Shown: in pieces, positions 1-5,062 of the stretch | Layout: the number at the start of each line of letters is the position of its first letter | Numbering within the stretch: the first letter of the stretch is position 1 | Origin: Armatimonadota bacterium | Lineage (GTDB): Bacteria; Sysuimicrobiota; Sysuimicrobiia; Sysuimicrobiales; Kaftiobacteriaceae | DNA: 5,118 bases | Direction: 5' to 3' | NCBI GenBank assembly: GCA_020028535.1 | Contig: JAIBHM010000136.1 | Coordinates: 1 to 5,118 of the forward strand | Position numbers and translations under genes: made by a program | The notes under the pieces: model-generated | Databases searched by the model: none | Told to the model about the DNA's origin: nothing | The model's input: only the letters and a program-made list of their open reading frames with translations

Positions 1-72
1 GCGGTGTTGATGGCGTACAGGGCCGCGGGAATCGAGCCGGGCGCTCAGGAACTGCGGCGCCTGCAAGAATGA
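1..72 (+). CDS. 3' end of an unidentified gene (partial)
   Basis: An open frame enters from the left edge and runs 23 codons to TGA at 70-72. The visible C-terminus reads AVLMAYRAAGIEPGAQELRR followed by LQE: a short amphipathic, Ala/Arg/Glu-rich helix and a polar tail. The AVL-x-AYRAA pattern resembles the last helix of Gfo/Idh/MocA-type oxidoreductases, but 23 residues are too few to assign a family, so this is only a suggestion. The gene converges on the OsmC-family gene, with 10 bases between the two stop codons and no hairpin in the gap. Confidence 0.5.
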   Translation, partial: AVLMAYRAAGIEPGAQELRRLQE

Positions 73-82
73 CGGATAAGGG

Positions 83-604
83 CTACTCTGCGACGAACTC
101 CAGCGCCAGCGGAACAGATCGGATCAGTGTGTCCCCGACAGGCGACGCCCGTTCGCACAGCCCGCGGAGGCGGTCGACCTGTTTTGGGGTCGCCCCTGGC
201 GCCTTGAGCCTGACAGTGTAGGACACCTGGTCGAAGCCGGCCGGTGGGGCATCGTCTTCGCCCATGAGCCGGCGCACGGTGAAGTGGCCCCGGGACTCGA
301 CCGTGAGCTCCTCGATCTGGATCCCCAGCAGCGTCGCGTGCATGGTCACGAGCTCAACATCGCACGCCGCAAGGCACCCCAGGAGCGCTTTCATCGCGCT
401 CGGCTCTTCGTCGCCGCCGATGTGCAGAGGGCTGAAGCCGGCGCCCTCAACGCGTGCCCGGCTCCCCCCGACCCACCGCGCCGTCACGACCGGGTTGCGT
501 TCCGCTTTCTGGTGATCCCGCCGCCCTGTCGAAACGAACTCTTGAAGTTCCTCGACGTCATATCCATTGAGCCGCCCCGCCGCGGTCACCTCGGCCCCGT
601 CCAC
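83..604 (-). CDS. OsmC/Ohr-family protein (thiol peroxidase-like fold)
   Basis: A 173-residue OsmC-family protein; members are cytoplasmic dimers, many of which reduce organic hydroperoxides through a Cys pair. Numbered from the GTG at 604-602, the core signature is GGDEEPSAM (64-72), then LLGCLAAC with Cys81 at the usual peroxidatic position at the start of the central helix and an extra Cys77. The C-terminal signature is SPVGDTL (154-160). Classical Ohr/OsmC proteins have CPVS here; this protein has Ser154 instead, with a Cys four residues earlier (Cys150). It therefore belongs to the OsmC-like branch with a SPV motif, and peroxidase activity is not assured. An N-terminal extension of about 35 polar residues precedes the first core strand (VVTARW). 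The frame also opens three codons earlier with GTG at 613, but that codon overlaps the ribosome binding site, so 604 is preferred. The gene is last in the minus-strand block, 157 bases after the cupin gene. Confidence 0.88.
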   Translation of the reverse strand: MDGAEVTAAGRLNGYDVEELQEFVSTGRRDHQKAERNPVVTARWVGGSRARVEGAGFSPLHIGGDEEPSAMKALLGCLAACDVELVTMHATLLGIQIEELTVESRGHFTVRRLMGEDDAPPAGFDQVSYTVRLKAPGATPKQVDRLRGLCERASPVGDTLIRSVPLALEFVAE

Positions 605-609
605 GTGCT

Positions 610-618
610 TCACCTCCC
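610..618 (-). promoter_or_regulatory. Ribosome binding site deciding the OsmC-family start
   Basis: On the minus strand the sequence GGGAGGTGA is followed by AGCAC and then GTG (604-602), giving an ideal spacing. The alternative GTG at 613-611 lies inside this Shine-Dalgarno sequence and so has no ribosome binding site of its own at a usable distance. Confidence 0.75.
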
Positions 619-711
619 AGATTTTCTCTAAGCCGGAATTTCAGGGCTTTTGGACTCATCTTCAGTGTGCACCTGCGCACCTTGTATGGAAGATTCCACC
701 CCGATTTTCTC
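613..711. repeat. Two imperfect 16-base direct repeats (613-628 and 696-711)
   Basis: Plus-strand 613-628 (CCTCCCAGATTTTCTC) and 696-711 (CCACCCCGATTTTCTC) agree at 14 of 16 bases, including an exact GATTTTCTC. Read on the minus strand, the copy nearer the gene includes the GGGAGG ribosome binding site of the OsmC-family gene, and the distal copy has GGGGTGG at the same place. The 83-base offset puts both copies in the gap between the cupin and OsmC genes. It may be a local duplication of a leader segment or a coincidence. Confidence 0.4.
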
Positions 712-761
712 GAGCCCGGGCCGCTCCAGCGGGCCCTCCGACAGAAAAGAACCGGTCCCCG

Positions 762-1100
762 CTAAGGCTTCTTCTGAGGCACACAGCAGATAAACTTCAT
801 CGTCGTGGCGCCGGTGTTCTTGATCTGGTGCCGTTCGTAGGGCAGCACCCACATCACCGCGCCCGGCTCGAGCGGCTTCTCGCCTTTGTCGCCCACCAGC
901 ACGCCACGACCTTCCAGCATGTACATTTCCTGCTCGTACCAGTGATCGTGCAGCGGGGTAGCTGCTCCCGGCTCAACCTCAAAGACACGCATCGAGAAAT
1001 TTTCGGCGCCGCGTTTCTGGTCGATGACCCAGCGGACCTTCACGCCGGGCATGTTCGTGGGTTCCTCGGCGGGGACTTCCTCAGGCTTGAAGATCTCCAT
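762..1100 (-). CDS. Small single-domain cupin protein
   Basis: A 112-residue protein that is almost entirely one cupin beta-barrel (cupin_2 type), with no signal peptide. Motif 1 spans about residues 45-64: PGAATPLHDHWYEQEMYMLE, followed by G. His51, His53 and Gln57 (or Glu58) are candidate metal ligands. Motif 2 spans about 80-97, with P87, His91 and Asn95 in the P-x3-H-x3-N arrangement, His91 being the fourth ligand. The H-x-H-x3-Q...H spacing matches small Mn-binding cupins such as Thermotoga TM1287. A vicinal Cys pair (105-106) sits on the last strand, which is uncommon. The ATG at 1100-1098 has AGGAGG at 1113-1108, seven bases upstream. Cupins of this size include isomerases, dioxygenase-like proteins and sugar- or ligand-binding regulators, so the substrate is unknown. 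It lies 77 bases after the barrel gene, with a terminator-like hairpin between them. Confidence 0.88.
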   Translation of the reverse strand: MEIFKPEEVPAEEPTNMPGVKVRWVIDQKRGAENFSMRVFEVEPGAATPLHDHWYEQEMYMLEGRGVLVGDKGEKPLEPGAVMWVLPYERHQIKNTGATTMKFICCVPQKKP

Positions 1101-1117
1101 GACCGCTCCTCCTGGAG

Positions 1118-1154
1118 AAAATGCGGAGGCCCGAGCTTCTGACCCGGGCCTCCG
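1118..1154 (-). terminator. Rho-independent terminator-like hairpin between barrel and cupin genes
   Basis: A perfect 10-bp GC-rich stem (plus-strand 1124-1133 CGGAGGCCCG pairing with 1145-1154 CGGGCCTCCG) closes an 11-base loop. On the minus strand the stem is followed by CATTTTCTC, a short U tract starting two bases after it. It begins 23 bases after the stop codon of the barrel gene, as expected for that gene's terminator. The U tract is short, so termination may be partial. On the plus strand nothing T-rich follows, so it acts in the minus direction only. Confidence 0.7.
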
Positions 1155-1169
1155 TAGCCAGCTGCCTAC
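1154..1169. repeat. 16-base near-palindrome next to the terminator hairpin
   Basis: GTAGCCAGCTGCCTAC is palindromic except for one C/C pair on each side of a central CAGCTG. It lies between the barrel stop codon (1178-1180) and the hairpin at 1124-1154, sharing base 1154 with it. As RNA it would form only a 4-bp stem. It may add to the 3'-end structure of the barrel mRNA or be chance. Confidence 0.3.
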
Positions 1170-1177
1170 GAGATATG

Positions 1178-1747
1178 TTAGCGCAAGTGGTACGTGGCTC
1201 CTATGAACGGCGCGCTGGACCCGCCGAAGCTGACATAGCCGATCTGCGCCGAAAACTGCTGCTGGATCCGGAACTGCACGCCCAGATCGATCACGTTGCT
1301 CGTTCCCCCACCAATGGAGTACATGGTGAAGTCGGCAAAACCCAGAAATTGCGGGGTGAACGGCACCGAAGCCCCGATGTTCAGGAACAGGCCGGAGGCA
1401 TTTGCAGAGCCAAACCCGGAGATGCTTGTCCCGGAGATGCCGAGCCCGGCGCCGACCCAGGGGTTAATCGTAGAGCCCTGGAGGCTGAAGTGGTACCGGC
1501 CGCCCAGACTGATCAGGCTGGCAGAGGCCCCCGCGGTGGACTGCCAGGCGTATGAGAACGTGAGGTCCCAAACCCGAGCGAGCGGGTAGTTAACACCGAG
1601 AGAAAATAGCGTGGGGCTGAAGGTCGCGAAATTGAAGTTAACCGAGTTCCTGGTTGGCGGCACAAGCTGGGCTGCCGCCGGCTGCGGGGACACCATGACA
1701 AGACTGAGAACGGAGAAAACAATCAACGCTGCGAAGAACCGCTGCAT
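1178..1747 (-). CDS. Secreted small outer-membrane beta-barrel protein
   Basis: A 189-residue precursor. The signal peptide has Arg3, a hydrophobic core at about 4-19 and a cleavage site after PAAA (26/27), giving a mature protein that starts QLVPP. The remainder is Gly/Ser/aromatic-rich with alternating hydrophobic residues, for example LISLGGRYHFSL (78-89), INPWVGAGLGI (94-104), ASGLFLNIGASVPF (117-130) and VIDLGVQFRI (152-161). I count roughly eight to ten amphipathic strands separated by short turns, in the size range of OmpA-barrel, OmpW and related small porin-like families. The final strand is FIGATYHLR: it ends in Arg rather than the usual terminal Phe/Trp, although Tyr186 is near the end. 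The frame is open for another 80 codons upstream, but the ATG at 1747-1745 is preceded by AGGAGGTG eight bases away and starts exactly at the signal peptide. It is transcribed divergently from the tct operon, so it may serve the same substrate; that is inference. Confidence 0.82.
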   Translation of the reverse strand: MQRFFAALIVFSVLSLVMVSPQPAAAQLVPPTRNSVNFNFATFSPTLFSLGVNYPLARVWDLTFSYAWQSTAGASASLISLGGRYHFSLQGSTINPWVGAGLGISGTSISGFGSANASGLFLNIGASVPFTPQFLGFADFTMYSIGGGTSNVIDLGVQFRIQQQFSAQIGYVSFGGSSAPFIGATYHLR

Positions 1748-1753
1748 CAAATC

Positions 1754-1761
1754 CACCTCCT
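1754..1761 (-). promoter_or_regulatory. Ribosome binding site deciding the barrel-protein start
   Basis: AGGAGGTG on the minus strand, with its AGGAGG core eight bases before the ATG at 1747-1745. It rules out the longer open frame that extends to 1987, whose extra 80 codons encode no recognisable domain and cover the divergent promoter region. Confidence 0.8.
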
Positions 1762-1967
1762 GAGGTGTGTTGTCAGATCTCAGCCCCGTTCTGACGCCTG
1801 GGGGGAATGTGCGTCGGGCTGCTCTTCCACGTACCCCCTGATACATCCTGTCCTTCCGGTTATTTATGCCCGGCCCCTCATCACAATTAGTCATGGAAGG
1901 ACTTCGAGGCGCCGAGAGAATACTGTATACCATCCTTCCTGTCTGACACCCGGACGTCGAACGCAGC
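1762..1967. promoter_or_regulatory. Divergent promoter/operator region between barrel gene and tct operon
   Basis: This non-coding stretch must carry the promoters for both directions. The most AT-rich patches are 1860-1868 (TTATTTATG) and 1880-1894, with a second around 1917-1930. No -35/-10 pair is convincing; the best plus-strand option, CTGATA (1838-1843) with TATTTA (1861-1866), is weak. It contains a near-direct repeat (1838-1849 and 1923-1936) around GTATAC, an 8-bp inverted repeat GTCCTTCC (1850-1857)/GGAAGGAC (1895-1902), and TGTC-T-GACA (1940-1948). These suggest regulator binding but identify no regulator. Confidence 0.45.
1920..1933. promoter_or_regulatory. Candidate operator: GTATAC palindrome overlapping ATAC-T-GTAT
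   Basis: ATAC-T-GTAT (1920-1928) overlaps the palindrome GTATAC (1925-1930). The minus strand reads ATGGTATACAGTAT. TGGTATAC is the core of the operators known for some GntR/FCD regulators such as UxuR/ExuR, a family that often controls organic-acid and sugar-acid uptake genes. It lies about 50 bases upstream of the tctB start, a reasonable position for an operator. The regulator itself is not in the window, so the assignment is tentative. Confidence 0.3.
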
Positions 1968-1980
1968 GGTGGATGATTCC

Positions 1981-2499
1981 ATGCCAACCCACGCCCTGCG
2001 CCGAGAACTCATCGCGGCCGCCGTCCTCATCGCTTTCGGCGTCTGGATCGCCAGCGTGGCTTTGAAGATCCCTCTCGGGGTTGCGACCGACCCGCTGGGC
2101 CCGCGGACGTTTCCGGCGGCTCTTGGCGCGGGGATCGCGCTCTGTGGAATCCTCTTGGCAGGTGGCGTCCTGCTTTTCCGCGGCAGGGGCGGGCAGGTCA
2201 AGCTCACGATGGAGCCTGATCCGGAGGACGAGGGTGAAGCCGGCGGCCCGTTCTCACCGGGTCGCCTCGCCGGGGCCATCGGTGCTACGGCTGTCTACCT
2301 CGGAGCCTTCGAACCGCTCGGTTACCTGCTGGCCACGACGGGGTATGTGCTGGTCTTGATGCTGCTCCACGGTGGGGCGTCGTCGCGGAGCCTTGCGATC
2401 ACCCCACCCATCGCCGCCCTCGTCCTGTACGCCGTGTTCAAGTTCGGCCTGCTGATCCCCGTGCCGGCTGGCGTGCTGGCACCTCTTCTGCCAAGGTGA
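1981..2499 (+). CDS. tctB: TctB-family small membrane subunit of a tripartite tricarboxylate transporter
   Basis: A 172-residue inner-membrane protein. Hydrophobic segments lie at about 10-28, 45-66, 96-111 with 114-130, and 139-165. After the first helix comes the family-typical GPRTFPAALGAGIAL (40-54). A charged, acidic cytoplasmic-type loop, EPDPEDEGE (78-86), separates the two halves. The C-terminal pattern VFKFGLLIPVPAG (152-164) resembles the end of other TctB proteins. It partners the large permease TctA; its precise role in ion-coupled uptake is less clear than TctA's. ATG 1981 is preferred over the in-frame GTG at 1969: a weak GGTGGA at 1968-1973 is seven bases before the ATG, while nothing suitable precedes the GTG. 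First gene of the tct operon; the next gene starts 9 bases after its stop. Confidence 0.88.
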   Translation: MPTHALRRELIAAAVLIAFGVWIASVALKIPLGVATDPLGPRTFPAALGAGIALCGILLAGGVLLFRGRGGQVKLTMEPDPEDEGEAGGPFSPGRLAGAIGATAVYLGAFEPLGYLLATTGYVLVLMLLHGGASSRSLAITPPIAALVLYAVFKFGLLIPVPAGVLAPLLPR

Positions 2500-2508
2500 C
2501 GAAGGCCC

Positions 2509-4044
2509 ATGGGCTTTCTTGATCAGCTCGTCGCCGGATTCGGAAATGCCCTTTCGGGATCCGGGCTCTTGATCATGATTGGGGGTGTGGCCTGGGGGAT
2601 CATCGGCGGGGCGATCCCCGGGATCAGCGGCGCCGTCGCGATGGCGCTGGCACTGCCGTACACCTTCAGCATGGATGCGGCTACCGCCCTGGTCATGCTG
2701 GCCGGAGTGTGGGCGGGCGCGAACTACGGCGGATCGATTCCCGCTATTCTCATGCGCATGCCTGGGACCCCAGGATCGGCCGCGGCGCTAATGGACGGCT
2801 ACGAGCTGACCCGACAAGGTCTCGCCGCGAAGGCGCTTGGCGTCTCGCTCGTGTGCGGCACGATCGGAGGACTCATCAGCATCATCGTGCTGATTGCGCT
2901 GGTGGTGCCGCTTGGAAACCTGGTCCTCGCGTTTGGATCCCCCGAAACCTTTGCACTGGCGGTGTTCGGCCTCACCCTGATTGCCGGCCTCTCCGGACCG
3001 AGCATCCTGAAGGGGCTCGCTGCCGGAGCGTTCGGCCTGCTGCTGACGACCGTCGGGCTGGACACGCTTACGGGATCACTCCGTTTGACGTTCGGCCGGC
3101 GAGAGCTGCTCGCGGGCGTCGATATCATCTCGGCGATGATCGGGCTCTTTGCCGTCTCGGAGATGTTCTACCAGCTCTCCCACCCAACACGCCGCGATGT
3201 GACGCCGCCGGTGGACGCGCGCACATCCTTCCCCACGCTGCGGGAGCTGCGCGACGTGAGTCGGGCGACGGTGGTCGGAACGATCGTCGGCTTGATTGTG
3301 GGTATCATGCCGGGAGCAGGGGCAACCGCCGCCTCCTTTGTCGCGTACAACGAGGGCCGCCGGTGGTCGAAGCGGCCCGAACTGTTCGGGAAGGGCTCGT
3401 TGGAGGGCGTGGCGGCGCCGGAGACGGCAAACAACGCGGTGCAGGGCGGCGACCTGGTGCCGACGCTGGCGCTGGGGATCCCGGGGTCGAATTCCGCAGC
3501 CATCATGCTGGCCGCGCTCATCCTTCACGGCATCGTCCCGGGTCCGTTTCTGATGTCACAGCAGAGCAAATTGGTATACACGCTGTTTGCCGGGCTGATC
3601 CTGGTGAATCTCCTGATGATCCCGGTGGGCATCGTCATCTTGCGCGGTTGCCTGCTGGCGCTGCGGATGCCGCCACCGAACCTGGTGGCATCCATTCTGG
3701 CGGTCATCTTCATCGGCACGTATGCGGCGGATCTGTTCATCTTGAATCCCGTCCTCGCGTTGATCTTTGGGGTAATCGGCTACGGGATGCGCGTGACGGG
3801 ATTCCCGCCGGCAGCCACGGTGCTGGGCCTCGTGCTGGGGTTCCTGGCGGAGAGCGAGCTGCGGAGATCGCTTATCATTTCGCACGGCACGTGGGCGATC
3901 TTTTTCACCCGTCCGATCTCGGCGGTGTTGCTTGTTTTCACAATCGGCTTCCTGCTCTATCCGTTGGCCTTGAATCTCAGGCGGATGCGCCGGCAGCCGC
4001 CGTCTCCCGCGACGGCGCCGGCGTCTGGCGGTTCTAGTCGGTAA
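2509..4044 (+). CDS. tctA: TctA-family large permease subunit of a tripartite tricarboxylate transporter
   Basis: A 511-residue polytopic inner-membrane protein of full family length (about 500), with around 10-12 hydrophobic segments. The TctA hallmarks are intact: GGAIPGISG (33-41), NYGGSIPAIL (72-81), MPGTPGS (84-90), MPGAGATAASFVAY (267-280), the GKG-LEGVAAPETANNAV block (294-311), LVPTLALGIPGS (316-327) and HGIVPGP (340-346). The PG-containing motifs at about 37 and 268, and the GG...PAIL/GG...PTLALGIPG stretches, reflect the internal two-fold repeat of this family. A hydrophilic loop at about 223-252 links the halves. It is expected to carry out cation-coupled uptake of the ligand delivered by TctC. 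The C-terminal tail after about residue 489 is basic, then Pro/Ala/Ser-rich. ATG 2509 is preceded by AAGGTGA (2493-2499, overlapping the tctB stop) and GAAGG (2501-2505). The stop lies in a tandem repeat, described separately. Confidence 0.95.
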   Translation: MGFLDQLVAGFGNALSGSGLLIMIGGVAWGIIGGAIPGISGAVAMALALPYTFSMDAATALVMLAGVWAGANYGGSIPAILMRMPGTPGSAAALMDGYELTRQGLAAKALGVSLVCGTIGGLISIIVLIALVVPLGNLVLAFGSPETFALAVFGLTLIAGLSGPSILKGLAAGAFGLLLTTVGLDTLTGSLRLTFGRRELLAGVDIISAMIGLFAVSEMFYQLSHPTRRDVTPPVDARTSFPTLRELRDVSRATVVGTIVGLIVGIMPGAGATAASFVAYNEGRRWSKRPELFGKGSLEGVAAPETANNAVQGGDLVPTLALGIPGSNSAAIMLAALILHGIVPGPFLMSQQSKLVYTLFAGLILVNLLMIPVGIVILRGCLLALRMPPPNLVASILAVIFIGTYAADLFILNPVLALIFGVIGYGMRVTGFPPAATVLGLVLGFLAESELRRSLIISHGTWAIFFTRPISAVLLVFTIGFLLYPLALNLRRMRRQPPSPATAPASGGSSR

Positions 4045-4059
4045 AGTTCTGGTCGGTGA
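4030..4059 (+). repeat. 15-base in-frame tandem duplication across the tctA stop codon
   Basis: GGTTCTAGTCGGTAA (4030-4044) is followed directly by AGTTCTGGTCGGTGA (4045-4059), with 12 of 15 bases identical; shifting the boundary by one base gives 13 of 15. The unit is five codons and stays in frame: Gly-Ser-Ser-Arg-TAA, then Ser-Ser-Gly-Arg-TGA. The tctA frame therefore has a second stop five codons after the first. Confidence 0.8.
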
Positions 4060-4066
4060 ATCCCTG

Positions 4067-4074
4067 AGGAGGTG
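4067..4074 (+). promoter_or_regulatory. Ribosome binding site deciding the tctC start
   Basis: AGGAGGTG, with its AGGAGG core (4067-4072) eight bases before ATG 4081. An in-frame GTG at 4072 overlaps this Shine-Dalgarno sequence and would put two acidic/aromatic residues before the signal peptide, so it is rejected as the start. Confidence 0.85.
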
Positions 4075-4080
4075 GAGTGG

Positions 4081-5043
4081 ATGAAATTGCTTGCGCTCGC
4101 TCTGTTCGTGCTGATTGCAACGGCCACTCCGGCGATGACGGCGCCGGAAGCGTACCCGACGCGGCCGATTACGTTCGTGGTCGGGTTTGCGCCTGGAGGC
4201 GGCGCCGACGTCTTTGCGCGCGCTCTGGCCGAAGGTGTGCGGGGAATCCTGCCTCAACCGCTGGTCGTGGAGAACCGTCCGGGAGCCGGCGGGACCGCGG
4301 CGAACGCCTATGCCTCCAGCCGCGCGGCCGATGGGTACACGCTGCTGTTCGCCCACGCGGGATCGTCGATCATCACGCCGATCATCGCCAACCAGCCGCT
4401 GCTGAAATGGGATGCCTTCGACACGATTGCCCGCATCCACGGGGAAGAAGAATGGCTCATGGTCCACCCCGACGCGCCGTGGAAGACGATGGAGGAGCTA
4501 GTCGCGTTCGCCAAAGCCAATCCGCGCAGAGTGCGCGTGGCGGGATCGGCCATCGGCGGCATTGACAGCTTCGTCGTCCTGTCTTGGGAGAAGGCCGCCG
4601 GTATCGATGTGGAATACGTGCCGCACGAGGGCGGCGGGCCGGCCGCGCTGACCTTCCTCGGCAAGAACGCGGAGATGCTGGTGGGGAACATGTCTGAGTT
4701 CTTCCAACATGTTCTGGCCAAACGGATGGTACCGTTTGTGGTCGCCAGCGAGCGGCGCAGCCCGATCTTCCCGCAGGTTACGACGTTCAAAGAGAAGGGC
4801 TACGACGTGGTGTTCGCGCAATGGCGGAGCGTGCTCGCGCCATCGGGGGTGCCGGCGTCTCGCATCGCAACCCTTGCCATCGCCTTCCAGCGGGCGCTCG
4901 GGTCTGACGCCTGGAAGCGGTTCAACACCAACGCGCGCGCGGTTGACCTGTACCTCGGGCCGGCAGACTTCCGGCGGTTCCTCACGAATGAGGAAGCCCG
5001 TCTGGCGAGAATCATCGACGAGCTCGGGCTGGCGAGACGATAG
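4081..5043 (+). CDS. tctC: TctC/Bug-family periplasmic solute-binding protein
   Basis: A 320-residue precursor of normal family length. The N-terminus (MKLLALALFVLIATATPAM) is a signal peptide with cleavage somewhere at 18-24; the mature protein starts near YPTRPITFVVGF (25-36), the standard Bug/TctC opening. Family signatures follow: PGGGADVFAR (38-47), whose loop binds a ligand carboxylate in Bug structures; VVENRPGAGG (62-71); ADGYTLLF (83-90); the second binding loop VAGSAIGG (153-160); and VEYVPHEGGGPA (177-188). ELVAFAKANP (139-148) is also typical. The GAGG is followed by TAA where many Bug proteins have NIG. No residue visible here tells which acid is bound: homologues bind citrate, aspartate, glutamate, nicotinate, terephthalate and others. 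It follows tctA by 36 bases with its own strong ribosome binding site, in the order B-A-C rather than the C-B-A of the classical Salmonella operon. Being last with a strong site fits higher synthesis of the binding protein. Confidence 0.93.
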   Translation: MKLLALALFVLIATATPAMTAPEAYPTRPITFVVGFAPGGGADVFARALAEGVRGILPQPLVVENRPGAGGTAANAYASSRAADGYTLLFAHAGSSIITPIIANQPLLKWDAFDTIARIHGEEEWLMVHPDAPWKTMEELVAFAKANPRRVRVAGSAIGGIDSFVVLSWEKAAGIDVEYVPHEGGGPAALTFLGKNAEMLVGNMSEFFQHVLAKRMVPFVVASERRSPIFPQVTTFKEKGYDVVFAQWRSVLAPSGVPASRIATLAIAFQRALGSDAWKRFNTNARAVDLYLGPADFRRFLTNEEARLARIIDELGLARR

Positions 5044-5062
5044 CCCGCGGATTGGGGGAACA

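Noticed and set aside
665..680. Small inverted repeat GTGTGC-acct-GCGCAC
   Set aside because: It is only six base pairs including a wobble, with no context linking it to a function.
718..736. Hairpin GGGCCGC/GCGGGCCC as terminator for the cupin gene
   Set aside because: The stem has a bulged G and is not followed by a T tract on either strand (GGGCTCGAG on the minus side), so a rho-independent terminator is not supported.
1863..1894. Minus-strand promoter ATGACT...CATAAA for the barrel gene
   Set aside because: The hexamers each match four of six consensus bases, but the spacer is 20 bases, too long for a standard sigma-70 promoter.
1850..1902. 8-bp inverted repeat GTCCTTCC...GGAAGGAC in the divergent promoter region
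   Set aside because: The arms are exact, but an 8-bp match with a 37-base loop is readily found by chance in a region this size. I noted it in the region description only.
2709..4037. A 442-codon open frame overlapping tctA in another plus-strand frame
   Set aside because: It is Arg/Gly/Ala/His-rich with no domain or membrane pattern, as expected from shifted reading of a GC-rich gene. TctA in the same span has all the family motifs.
3556..4467. A 303-codon minus-strand open frame across the tctA-tctC junction
   Set aside because: Its composition is Arg/Gln/His-rich low-complexity without motifs. It is antisense to two well-supported genes and has no good ribosome binding site that I can see.
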